DNA of 64,000 nucleotides, taken from NCBI RefSeq assembly GCF_002288925.2, contig NW_022098008.1, forward strand, positions 6,854,464 through 6,918,463. Direction: 5' to 3'. Numbering within the stretch: position 1 is the first letter of the stretch; the number at the start of each line of letters is the position of its first letter. Shown here piece after piece: positions 1 through 10,209 of the stretch. The translations under genes and the position numbers were made by a program. The stretch comes from Delphinapterus leucas. Taxonomy: Eukaryota; Chordata; Mammalia; Artiodactyla; Monodontidae. A model generated the notes under the pieces. That model saw only the letters and a list, made by a program, of their open reading frames with translations. It did no database searches and was not told the DNA's origin.

Positions 1-396
1 CCACTATGGAGAACAGTATGGAGGTTCTTTACAAAACTAAAAATAGAACTACCATATGACCCAGCAATCCCCCTACTGGGCATATACCCTGAGAAAACCA
101 TAATTCAAAAAGAGTCATGTACCAAAATGTTTATTGCAGCTCTATTTACAATAGCCAGGAGAGGGAAACAACCTAAGTGTCCATCCTCGTATGAATGGAT
201 AAAGAAGATGTGGCACATATATACAATGGAATATTACTCAGCCATAAAAAGAAATGAAATTGAGCTATTTGTAATGAGGTGGATGGACCTAGAGTCTGTC
301 AAACAGAGTGAAGTAAGTCAGAAAGTGAAAGAGAAATACTGTATGCTAACACATATATATGGAATTTTAGAAAAAAAAATGTCACGGAGAACCTAG
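1..396 (+). pseudogene. L1 ORF2 protein, C-terminal fragment
   Basis: Frame 1 is open from the first base to the stop ending at 396. It encodes the C-terminal part of L1 ORF2p, with recognisable segments [61 protein letters not shown] text and SEVSQK. The usual end of the protein, after THIYGI, has lost its stop, and the frame runs about ten codons further into 3' UTR sequence. It is the tail of a reverse-transcriptase/endonuclease polyprotein with no catalytic domain inside the window and no sign of function. Confidence 0.9.
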
Positions 397-749
397 GGGT
401 AAGACAGGAATAAAGACACAGACCTACTAGAGAATGGACTTGAGGATATGGGGAGGGGGAAGGGTAAACTGTGACAAATTGAGAGAGTGGCATGAATATA
501 TATACACTACCAAACATAAAATAGATAGCTAGTGGGAAGCAGCCTCATAGCACAGGGAGATCAGCTCAGTGCTTTGTGAGCCCCTAGAGGGGTGGGACAG
601 GGAGGGTGGGAGGGAGGCAGATGCAAGAGGGAAGAGATATGGGAACATATGTGTATGTATAACTGATTCAGTTTGTTATAAAGCAGAAACTAATACATCA
701 TTGTAAAGCAATTATACTCCAATAAAGCTGTAAAAAAAAAAAAAAAAAA
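1..749 (+). mobile_element. L1 LINE, 3' end (ORF2 C-terminus, 3' UTR, poly-A)
   Basis: This is the 3' end of a fairly young cetartiodactyl-type L1 that enters from the left edge. It holds the last part of ORF2 (to 396), a purine-rich 3' UTR, a polyadenylation signal AATAAA at 721-726 and an 18-base poly-A tail at 732-749. The same 3' UTR type recurs on the plus strand at 43381-44189 and on the minus strand at 25381-26178, so this family inserted at least three times here. The tail abuts older L1 sequence in the same orientation, so this copy probably landed inside that older element. The left end and TSD lie outside the window. Confidence 0.93.
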
Positions 750-935
750 GAAAACAATCCCATTTAGAACTGCAATAAAATACTTAGGAATAAAGATAAC
801 TAAGGAGGTAAAAGGCCAGTACTCAGGAAACTGTAAGACACTGATGAAAGCAACTGAAGCTGTCACAAACAAATGGAAAGATATACTGTGTTTGTGGATT
901 GGAAAAATTAATATTGTTAAAAGAACCATACTCTC

Positions 936-1235
936 ATGGGCTTCCCTGGTGGCGCAGTGGTTGAGAATCTGCCTAACAATGCAGGGGACACTGGTTTGAG
1001 CCCTGGTCTAGGAAGATCCCACATGCTCTGGAGCAACTAGGCCCGTCAGCCACAACTACTGAGCCTGCACACCTGGAGCTTGTGCTCCACAACAAGAGAG
1101 GTCGTGACAGTGAGAGGCCTGCGCACTGCTATGAAGAGTTTGCCACCGCTCGCCACAACTAGAGAAAGGTCTTGCACAGAAATGAAGACCCAACACAGCC
1201 AAAAATAAATATAAATAAATAAAAATTAAAAAAAA
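936..1235 (+). mobile_element. CHR-1-type SINE (tRNA-Glu derived)
   Basis: It starts with the SINE head 'gggcttccctggtggcgcag' at 938, followed by a tRNA-like promoter region. It then carries the longer CHR-1 type body and the tail 'gacccaacacagccaaaaat' with AAATA repeats. A TSD 'atactctc' is seen at 928-935 and 1236-1243. It is more diverged than the CHR-2 copies in this window, as expected for the older subfamily. It sits inside the older L1 and is therefore younger than it. Confidence 0.92.
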
Positions 1236-2454
1236 ATACTCTCCAAGGCAACCTATAGTTTAAATGACATCCCTATGAAAACACCAATGACAGTTTTCAG
1301 AGGACTAGAACCAAAAATTCTAATATTTGTATGGAAACAAAAAAGACCCTGAATAGCCAAAACAGTCTTGAGAAGAAAGAGCAAAGTGGAAGGTTTTATG
1401 TTCTCTGATTTCAAACTTCATTACAAAGCTACAGTAATCAAAACAGTATGGTACTGCCACAAAAACAGATACATAGGTCAATAGAACAGAATACAGAGCC
1501 TGAAATGAACCCACACTCATACAAGCAATTAACCTACTACAAAGGAGGCAAGAATATATAATGAGGAAAATACAGCCTTTTCAATAAATGGTGTTGGGAA
1601 AACTGGACAGCTACATTCAAAAGAATCTAGCTGGGCTAATTTTTCACAGCATGTACAAAAATAAACTCAAACTGAATTTAAAGACTTAAATGTAAGATCT
1701 GAAACCATAAAACTCCTAGAAGAAAACATGAACAATATGCTCTTTGATCTTAGTAATATTTTTTTGAATATGTCTCCTCAGACCAGGGAAGCAAAAGCAA
1801 AAAGAAATAAATGGGACCACATCAAACTAAAAATCTGCACAGCAAAAGAAGGCATCAACAAAATGAAAAGTTCACCTACTGAATGGGAGAAAATATTTGC
1901 AAATGCTATGTCTGATAAGGGATTAATATCAAAAATATAAAAAAATCTCATACTACTCAACTTAAACAAACAAACAACCTGATTTTCAAAAAGTGAGCAG
2001 AGGACCTGTATACACATTTTTCCAAAGAAGACATACAATGGCCAACACACACATGAAAAGATAGTCAACAACACTAATCATGAGGGAAATGCAAATCAAA
2101 ACCACAATAATTTATTACGTCACATGTGTCTGAATGGCTATCATCAAAAAGACATAAAATAACAAGTATTGGCAAGGATGTGGACAAAAGGGAACCCTCA
2201 TGAACTGTTGGTGGGAAAGTAAATTGCTGCAGCCACTATGGAAAACATTATGGAGCTTCATCAAAAAACTAAAAATAGAGCTACCATAAGATCTAGCAAT
2301 TCAACTTCTGGGTATTTTTCCAAATAAAAGAAGAACACAAATTTAGAAAGATAGATGCACACCTATGTTCACTGCAGCATCATTCACAATAGCCAAGATA
2401 TGAAAGCAATCTAAGTGCCCATCAATAGATGAATGGATAAAGAAGATGTGAGAT

Positions 2455-2477
2455 TATATATATATATATATATATAT
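2455..2477. repeat. (TA)n microsatellite
   Basis: About 11 TA units lie inside the old L1 ORF2/3' region, where intact copies have 'atatatacaatggaata'. It probably expanded from the short TA run native to the L1. Confidence 0.9.
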
Positions 2478-3074
2478 GAGGGAATATTACTCAGCCATAA
2501 AAAAGAATGAAATCTTGCCATTTGCTACAACATGGATGGACTTAGAGGATATTATGCTAGGTGAAAGACGCCAGACAGAGAAAGATAATGTATGATTTCA
2601 CTTACATGTTGAATCTAAAAAACAAGATGAATGGACAAACATAACAAAACAGAAACAGACTCACAGATAGAGAATAAACAGGTGGTTGCCAGAGGGGAGA
2701 GTGTTGGGTGGAGAAGAGAAATAGATGAGGGAAATTAAGAGGTACACACTTCCAGTTACAAAATAAAGAGTCACAGGGATGAAACATACAGAGCGAGGAA
2801 TATAGTAATAATAATGTAATATCTTTGTATGGTGACAAATGGTAACTAGATCATTTCGCAATGCATAGAAATACCAAATCACTATGTTGTGCACCAACTA
2901 TGAACTAACATAGTGTTGTATGTCAACTATACTTCATAAAACACGCAAACTTATAAAGAGATCAAATTTGTCATTACCAGAGGTGAGAGTGGGATGAAGG
3001 GGAATTGGATGAAAGTGGTAAAAAAGTACAAACTTCCAATTATAAGATAAATATGTTAAAAAAATAAAATTTAG

Positions 3075-3280
3075 GGGCTTCCCTGGTAGCGCAGTGGTTG
3101 AGGGTCCTCCTGCCGATGCAGGGGACGCGTGTTCGTGCCCGGGTCCGGGAAGATCCCACAGGCCACGGAGCGGCTGGGCCCGTGAGCCATGGCTGCTGAG
3201 CCTGCGTGTCCGGAGCCTGTGCTCCGCAACGGGAGAGGCCACAACAGTGAGAGGCCCGCGTACAGCAAAAAAAAAATAAT
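3075..3280 (+). mobile_element. CHR-2-type SINE, plus strand
   Basis: This is a complete CHR-2 copy with head 'gggcttccctggtagcgcag', a GC-rich tRNA-Glu-derived body with RNA polymerase III box-like regions, and a short A/AAT tail. It is flanked by a perfect 12 bp TSD 'aataaaatttag' at 3063-3074 and 3281-3292. The many surviving CpG sites suggest a recent insertion. Its high GC gives spurious open frames on both strands. Confidence 0.96.
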
Positions 3281-3292
3281 AATAAAATTTAG

Positions 3293-4170
3293 GAATAAAC
3301 ATAGAGGTGTGTTGATTCTTAGGTGGGTTCCTCCCATTTAGAATTATTCCTCCCCTCTCTTCACTTTTGTCATATTTTGTTGTCTAGAAGCAGACTCAGG
3401 TTCCATCCACACTCAAGGGGAGGGCCTTATAGTGTTGGAACACCAGGGGCTGGGAATCATGAGGACCATCTTTTCCTCAGCTTGAGGGCAATCTGCCCTC
3501 CGGCCTCAGTGATTCATGTCCCTCCCATATGAAGGTATAAGCATCAACTAAAGTCCAAAATCTTATCATTTTAATCAAGTCAAGGTGTGGATGAGGATCC
3601 TGGGGCCTCAACTGATTAACATACATTAAAATATAATCTGTTAAATATAGCTCCTGTGGAAAAACTCTGCCCCTTCTGTGGACCTGTGGACTAGGGAGAC
3701 AATGGATCGTGGGAAGAATTTAGGGTAACAGTTCTATAAGACCTGTCACAAAGGCAAAATGGAAGGTTAAGGGAACCACTAGGCTACAGCAGTTCTGAAA
3801 TCCAGCCAGGCAAATATCAGGAGTTTCTTGATTAGGTTTCAAGGCCTGGGCATAACACTCTGTGATCCTCATCTCTACCTTTTGTGCTCTTGGTTCTGCT
3901 TCCTGAATAATCCTTCCTTTTTAATAAAAGGTAGTGTGTGATTGCAGTGATTTGTACTGAGCAGTTTTATCAGCCTGTTCATGGCATTGCCTAAATGAGT
4001 GAAATGTATAGAGATTCTTAAAGTGCATTTTCTATCCACCCTTCTTAGGTTTTCACCTATAAGGAGATATCTGGCATTATAACACAAGAGATAATATTAG
4101 TTAACTATTTTAACCATAATAAATTCAATAAAAAGTTTGAAAGGATAGCATAAAAATAAGAAAAACAATT
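3293..4170. other. No gene; unassigned old DNA
   Basis: There is no usable reading frame or RNA gene. The stretch 3330-3500, with 'agaagcagactcagg' and 'cacactcaaggggaggg', resembles a mammalian interspersed repeat I have met before but cannot name. The rest looks like ordinary AT-rich unique sequence. Confidence 0.5.
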
Positions 4171-4184
4171 TCAACCTCATTTAT

Positions 4185-4388
4185 TTATTTACTTTTGCGG
4201 TACACGGGCCTCTCACTGTTGTGGCCTCTTCCGTTGCGGAGCACAGGCTCCGGAAGCGCAGGCTCAGCGGCCATGGCTCACGGGCCTAGCTGCTCCGTGG
4301 CATGTGGGATCTTCCCGGACCGGGGCACGAACCCGTGTCCCCTGCATCATCAGGCAGACTCTCAACCACTGCGCCCCCAGGGAAGCCC
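4185..4388 (-). mobile_element. CHR-2-type SINE, minus strand
   Basis: Read on the minus strand, the SINE head lies at 4388 and the A-rich tail at about 4185-4195. The body is close to the CHR-2 consensus and rich in CpG. The TSD is imperfect: 'tcaacctcatttatt' at 4171-4185 against 'tcaatctcacttatt' at 4389-4403, two differences in 15. It is complete and transcriptionally opposite to the copy at 3075. Confidence 0.95.
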
Positions 4389-4954
4389 TCAATCTCACTT
4401 ATTAATAGAGGTAAAAATGTTAAATAAAATATTTGCAAATGAACTTATATATACAGTGAACAATAATAACACCTAACTAGTGTTTATTCCAGGAACATGA
4501 TAGTATAACATCATATTCTCAGGGAAAGGGAGCAAATCTAAGAGATCACCTACAAAGTACACTTGAAACCATTTGGTAACCATTTTGGGGTTTTGTTTTT
4601 AAGTAAAATAGGAGTAGAATGAGATCTTACTATGATTTTCAATTTCTCTCTCAAATCAACATCACTGATATGCTACTCTGGAAGTGTTAGCCAATGTGAT
4701 TAGAAGTAAAACAAGTTATGAAGTAGCGTTTTGGAAGAAAGATAGTGAAGTTATTAGTGTGTGCAGATGATATTTTGATAATCTGGAATTAGCAAGATAT
4801 TTTAGTGTAAAACTATTGCAGACAAGTGGATTGAGTGAGATAGATGACTTCAAAACACACATGGCAAAATCAACAGCTTTCTTCTCTTCAGGTTCGTAAT
4901 TAGAAAACATGGACCTTCCACTTCCAAGACAAAATCCCACTGAGATGACAAGGG

Positions 4955-4988
4955 GTGTGTGTGTGTGCGCGTGTGTGTGTGTGTGTGT
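4955..4988. repeat. (GT)n microsatellite
   Basis: About 17 GT units with one GCGC interruption. The minus-strand reading gives an artefactual His/Thr-rich frame. Confidence 0.95.
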
Positions 4989-5052
4989 AAAATTCACATC
5001 GACACTGGGGAAAATAAGAAATGAGGCTGTGAGGTATAGAGAATTTTTGAGC

Positions 5053-5074
5053 TTTTTTCTTTTTTTTTTTTTTT
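5053..5074. repeat. Poly-T tract
   Basis: A T-rich run of about 22 bases with one C. No SINE or LINE body is attached on either side, so it may be the remnant of an old retroposon tail or simple slippage. Confidence 0.7.
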
Positions 5075-5076
5075 GG

Positions 5077-5672
5077 TAACGTTTAAAAGGAAATGGGATC
5101 AGACTTATTGGGGAACCAGGGCTAAGAACAGAAGTCAGGCCACTCCCTGCCTCCTGCTGCTTCAAGTAGCTCCCTTTTACCTCTAGCCTCTGGGGAAGTG
5201 CCCTGCTGCCCATCATTCAAATCACAGCACAGATGTGGGCCAGGTGCAATCAGGGTAATTAGTAGAATGACTGTAAATCACCTGATCCATTGAATTTGCA
5301 ACATGAGGGCCGCTGTCATTTCACAAACACTCTGTTTCCCCAACTGAAGCACAGCATTTAGGACAGAGTAGCCAAGTAACGAATGTGCTTGATTGAATAA
5401 ATCAATAATGAAAGAATGTTTGATGGATGCCATTCTCTCCTCCTTCTGAAACATTTCCTGCGTCCAGCTCTACATAGGAAAACACTAACACTATCCCCTG
5501 ACAGGGCTCAGCTCTGATGCTGCCCCAGACATAAAACAGTCTCTATTTACCCCTCCTTCCTGTGATTGAAACCAAGTCCCCACAAAACCGAATTTCCATG
5601 CTGAGTTCATGATTAACCTCACTATCCCAAACTTTATTCCCTTTCTTGTCCTTCCCCTGTTACCCTCAGGAT
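5077..5672. other. No gene seen
   Basis: Ordinary unique-looking sequence without a supported gene. The part from about 5480 could be the 5' portion of the LTR-like repeat that follows, since a short phrase 'gattgaaaccaag' occurs near 5565 and again near 5697. Confidence 0.4.
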
Positions 5673-6292
5673 TGAGGAATATCAAAGAAACGGGGGGATT
5701 GAAACCAAGCAGGACCCATTGGGTCCTCCTGGATACAAAAGCCCCTCTGTGACCCCCTTTTCTTGTTTGTCTCCTAGGCAGTCCCTGAGTTCCAAAGAGC
5801 AGACACAAGCAATTACTAATTAGGGGTGAGGGAATGCAGAAACAAAGGAAAGCAGTTAAACAAGGAAAGTAATAACGATAGTTCAGCGATAAAACAGAGT
5901 CCTAATTCCTCCTCAAGGGATATAGATAACAAAGTGACACACCTTTGAGTTGTTCTACAGGAACTAAGACCCCCCCACCCAGATGGAGGATGGTGACTAC
6001 ATGCTGAGCACAAGCACAAAGACCCTAGACTGGTGGGAACCAGAAGTTTGATGATTAAGATTCCTGAAGTATCACCCTGTTGCCTCACCACCAACCAATC
6101 AGAAGAAAGTCATGTACCCTGCAGCCCTCACCTCAAATGTTGTTTTAACAATCCTTCCCTGAAAGCCATCAGGAAGTTTGAATTTTTTTAGCACAAGCTG
6201 CCCATACTCTTGCTTGGCACTGTACAACCCAGTGCTAGTAGATTGGCTTTGCTGCATGGTGGGTGAGCAGACCTGAGTTCAGTTCAGTAACA
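5673..6292 (+). mobile_element. Probable solitary ERV LTR
   Basis: The block resembles a retroviral LTR. It has a CCAAT-type box 'aaccaatcag' near 6094, a T-rich promoter/R-like region near 6175-6190, a segment around 'gctgcccatactcttgcttgg' that I recall from a cetartiodactyl endogenous retrovirus LTR, and an end 'cagtaaca' with terminal CA at 6292. A canonical AATAAA is not visible and no internal gag/pol sequence flanks it. The 5' boundary (a TG at 5673) and the TSD are uncertain, and the repeat may start as early as about 5480. Confidence 0.5.
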
Positions 6293-8071
6293 TGAGAACT
6301 TTAGCTCTCTGCCATTCCAATGTTTATTAAATATTCATTTATGAAATAGTTAATGAGTTCCTGCCATGTGCGCAGCACTGTGTGTATGCAATAGAGCCAC
6401 AGATTGTAATTATTTTCTGTAAAGATTTGCTTAAATGAGATTTTAAAAAATAAAAGTAGATTTTCTCTTACCTAGAGTACTTATTGATGGAATTGAAATG
6501 ATAAATTTGCCAGACTCAAAGTTTTGGTTCTTTTTCAGATCAAGCAGGCTCTTTGCCCTTGACTGAAGCAGTTTGTGACTTTGCCAGGATTATAGAACAT
6601 GGTGTTATATAAAAATAACAACAAAGAAAGTCAAAGACAGATGCCTCTAGAGTAAAATCTATGACTATCTACACTGACTTTTTAATTTTAACAGAATCCC
6701 ATAGGGTGACTTAAAGGAAAGACTTGAAGCAAACACAGGACATTTGATACTTAAAATACTGGGAAATTATCATAAGGATAGTTTTATAAATAAGCCAAGG
6801 GACAAAAAGGTTTATTTTTTTTGTTTGCCATTAGAAAACTACTATGACAGGCAAGAAAGGTCAATGAGACTACCATGCATTTGTTGAATGAAGAAAAACA
6901 TACAACTTAAAGTTGCAAGTTAAGTTTCATTCAAGTATATTATTGAAGACTCCAGTCTGAGAGGCAGCCTCTCAGTTAGCTCTAAGGAGCTGCTCCAAAA
7001 GAGGAAAGGGAGGAGCCAAAATATATAGGCGTTTTTCCCCGGAAAAAAAAATGTAGTCGAACATTAAAAAATTACTGCTAATCACAAAGAATAGATATCT
7101 CAAGTCAATGATTTTAGTGCTTTTCTAAGTATGGGAAGATCAACTATACATCAATAAAAAAAATTTGCATTCATTTGAACATTCAAAACTGGCCCAATGT
7201 GAATCCTAGTAATTCCATGTTTGTTCTTCGAAGAACCAAATCAAGATAAACTTTTTAAAAATGTGTAATTTTCAGGTTAAGTTATCCTCATCCCATTTAT
7301 TCAATATGCATGGATTATCCTTCTTACAACACCGCTGTTAAGTGGATATCATCATCCTCATTTTACCAATAAGAAATCCAGAGCTTGTACTATTAAAAAG
7401 TACAGGAAACTTGCAATATGAAAGGAGAGCAGTTGACCTAGAAAGCAATAGATCTAGAGTCTATAATTTACTTGTCAGGAGACTGAAGGGAAGAAGGAGA
7501 GGAAGGGGGCACTCAGAACAGACAGTACCATTGAAAGGTTGGGAGACAGGAGATAAATATTACAAGAGTAAACAAGCAATTATAACTGAATGAAAAACAT
7601 AAAACATAAAGGTTTCCAAGAAACCTGTGTTTCCAATATGAATAAACTAGTCCATTTACAATAGAAACTTTTAAAAAGTTAGTATGATTCCAAACAAAAA
7701 GTACATATAAGTTAAACAATATAAGGAATTAGCTGAAAATAACGTTTCTTTTCCCGTCAAAAGAAAAATGATGTTGGCAAATGGTCACTTCACTAAAAAC
7801 AAAAATGTGTCAAACTCAAAGCAAAAACTGTATGAAATATAGCATAATTTCTAAGCAACTGCTGAAGTATAAGAAAGTCTTGAATTAATTGCATATTTGT
7901 TCTTCAGCTGGAGGAGAGCAAGGACTGCCTCTCTGCAGCTATAGATACAAACCCGTTTGCTCTGTGTTTATCACATCCTCTCTGCTGAAATCACATCCAG
8001 GGACTTATGCAATGGTATCTGGCAACATCGCTTTCAGAATAATGGGGAAAGTACCAGAAGACTTGACCATG
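6293..8071. other. No gene; scattered old repeat fragments
   Basis: No supported coding region. The stretch 6885-7060 ('cagtctgagaggcagcctctcag') looks like a fragment of an ERV/LTR-type repeat. The stretch 7270-7400, with 'atcatcctcattttaccaat', resembles a diverged MIR SINE. Short open frames around 7342 and 7889 have no recognisable product. Confidence 0.4.
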
Positions 8072-8547
8072 TGTAATGGTTAATTTTATGTGTCAGCTTT
8101 GGCTAGGCTGTGGCGCCTAGTTTTTTGGTCAAATGCCAGTCTAGGTGTTGCTCTGAAGGTGTTTTGTAGATGTGATTAACATTAAAATCAATTGATTTAA
8201 GTAAAGGAGATTACCCTCAACAATGTGATGGGCTTCATCCAATCAGTTGCAGGTCTTTGTGGCAAAACCTGAGGTTCCCTCTAAAAGAATTGCTCTGACT
8301 CAAGGCTGTAACACAGAAATTTTGCCTGAATTTCTAATATTCTGGCCTGTCCTAGGGATTTCAGACATAAGACTAAGGTCAACTTCTGCTGGAATTTCCA
8401 GTTTATCAGCCTGCCCTACAGCTATGGACTAGCCATCCTTCATAATCACTTGAGCCAATTCTTTAAAATCAACCTCTATCTATCTATCTATCCATCTGTC
8501 TATATCTCCTCTTAGTTCTGTTTCTCTGGAGAATTTAAACAGATACA
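8072..8547 (+). mobile_element. LTR-like mammalian repeat (ERVL type suspected)
   Basis: It begins with 'tgtaatggttaattttatgt' and ends with 'ctctggagaatttaaacagat' about 475 bases later, terminal TG and CA included. This start and end match a common mammalian interspersed LTR-like family that I recognise but cannot name with certainty. A (TATC)n run lies near its 3' end, as is usual for that family. Flanking bases ('ccatg' and 'ctgtg') are only a weak TSD. Confidence 0.6.
8475..8503. repeat. (TATC)n microsatellite
   Basis: About seven imperfect TATC units inside the LTR-like repeat, near its 3' end. Confidence 0.85.
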
Positions 8548-10034
8548 CTGTGTTTCTAGGATTCTTCCCTGGGATTTACCTCATTTGGATTCAGAGAAGT
8601 GGCTTTTCCTTAGGTCCCAGGTTACTTGTGCGCAAGTCATACCTTCCAGCAATTTGGTTACATGAGCCTTGAGGGGATCACAGATCTGAATACAAAGCAA
8701 TGGAAGTCTGTATTCACAGAATTGCTTTCAAGAAGGATGTGAGGTATGTAGGAAGCAGGAAGAAGAGAAAGATAACTGGTTTCCTTCTTCATCCTGCAGA
8801 CTCAACTCTTGTGGCTCAAGGTAGACCCCTCCCCAAAGTACCTTTGCTTCTCTGTGGCCTTCTCACCTAATAGCCAGTGGTTCTTATTTTAACATTTGCT
8901 CTGGTAGCTTCTCCAGTCCACTCTCCACCCTTGCCCTTCTTACTGCCAGTAACAATGAGTAATGAGTGCTGACATATATTTACTTTCAGGGTTTTGTTTG
9001 TTTGTTTGTTTTAATTTCTTCTATAAACTTGGTTAGCCTGACTCATAATCCATTAATTATCCCTAGAGAATTCAGACAACTAGCATCTGAAAGACGAAGG
9101 AAAATTTAGGTGTCTTTTTACTTATTCTCTCTTAGCTCTGTCAAGTGTATGATATCAATAATTTTTCCCTTTTTTTTCTAAATTTTTGAGAATCTATACC
9201 AAAAGAGACAAAGTATTCAACTTTTTTCATGCAAGTGAACTGGAATTCATACCTTCATGTTTCATTAGAAATCAGGAGGCAAATTATAACTCATTTTTCC
9301 CTTGGGGCTGTTGAAATTTTTCTTTCTAGATCAACTCCCTCCTTCCTGTGAGTCTCCACCTGAGGTCCCATCAAGATAAACCTGAACTTGCTCTATTGTC
9401 TGCAGCTCCTTCATAGGAACACAGAGGAAAAGGAACATGTTTCCCAGGAATGAAGGAGAGAGAAGCTACCAAGGACAAAACTCTGAACAGAGAGGAGAAT
9501 AGGGAGAAAATCACTACAAATCCTGAACAGGAAATCGATGACTAAAACTGTACAACATCGGCAAGACAAACATTAGTGCATGAGCTACCCCTCTTGTTGC
9601 ACAAATCTCAGGCCTGTTACCAATAGGGCTACAATTATTTTTGAATTCAAGTCACTTTAGTCTGTGTTGGATTAAAATGATACACCCCATGTACCACTTG
9701 TGAGTGGGGAGTATGACACTCACAGAAAAGCCTTGGAAAACCCGCTTGATTCTAGACGTGGGACAGTTTCTAATGGCATGAGGCCTCTAGCATTCTGCTC
9801 CCATTTTCTTTATGCCCTGGAAGCTCTCTCAGGGCATCACTGCAGAAATGCCAATGTTCCCACGTGAGGAAGGTATTAGCAGGACTTTCTGCTTAATAGC
9901 TCTACACAAATTAGAAAAGCAGGAAGTCATTAGTATCATGGATTCTAAAGGCATGAAATCCAGCTGCATGGTATTATTTTCATCTTGCACAGCTTTCAGA
10001 AAAGCTTAAGTGGATATATTTGCATGATTTAGGG
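8548..10034. other. No gene seen
   Basis: Unique-looking sequence with a short (TTTG)n run near 8994-9011. No coding frame longer than about 65 codons and no recognised repeat family. Confidence 0.5.
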
Positions 10035-10209
10035 CAGTAGTTCTCAAACTTTATTGAGCACAAGGCACCTGGAGGGTTTGTTGAAAATATGATTTCAGGA
10101 ATTGTCCTCTGAATGTCTGATTCAGTAGGCCTGGGTGGAGTCAGAATTCTAGCAAGTTCCAAGGTGGTGCTAATGCTGCAGGTCTAGGGACCACACATTG
10201 GAACGACTG
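10035..10209 (+). mobile_element. MER5A-like hAT (Charlie) MITE
   Basis: The left end 'cagtagttctcaaactttatt' and the right end near 'accacacattggaacgactg' are the terminal inverted repeats of MER5-type elements. The central 'ctgattcagtaggcctgggt' is diagnostic. Flanking bases 'atttaggg' and 'gtttagag' fit a degraded 8 bp hAT TSD. It is an old non-autonomous DNA transposon without coding capacity. Confidence 0.88.

Larger units (their letters stand above)
750..3062 (+). mobile_element. Older L1 (L1MA-like) ORF2 to 3' UTR, plus strand
   Basis: Degenerate L1 ORF2 begins at about 750 (the region around [13 protein letters not shown] in intact copies) and runs through the post-RT and C-terminal parts to a 3' UTR ending around 2940-3060. 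A CHR-1 SINE interrupts it at 936-1235. Many stops break every frame. The 3' UTR, with its tract about a 'gtatggtgacaaatgg' motif and 'atgtcaactatacttc', is of the L1MA type typical of Laurasiatheria and matches the minus-strand element starting near 24092. The last about 100 bases (2960-3060) partly repeat 3' UTR sequence already present near 2680-2770. Confidence 0.85.

Noticed and set aside
3094..3302. Open frames on both strands over the CHR-2 SINE at 3075, with similar ones at 4195, 27622-27933 and 28880-29178
   Set aside because: All are translations of the GC-rich SINE body. The same peptides recur at each SINE copy, so they are not genes.
4716..5216. Minus-strand 166-codon open frame
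   Set aside because: It spans a GT microsatellite (His/Thr run) and a poly-T tract (Lys run), has no domain and no codon signature, so it is a chance frame.
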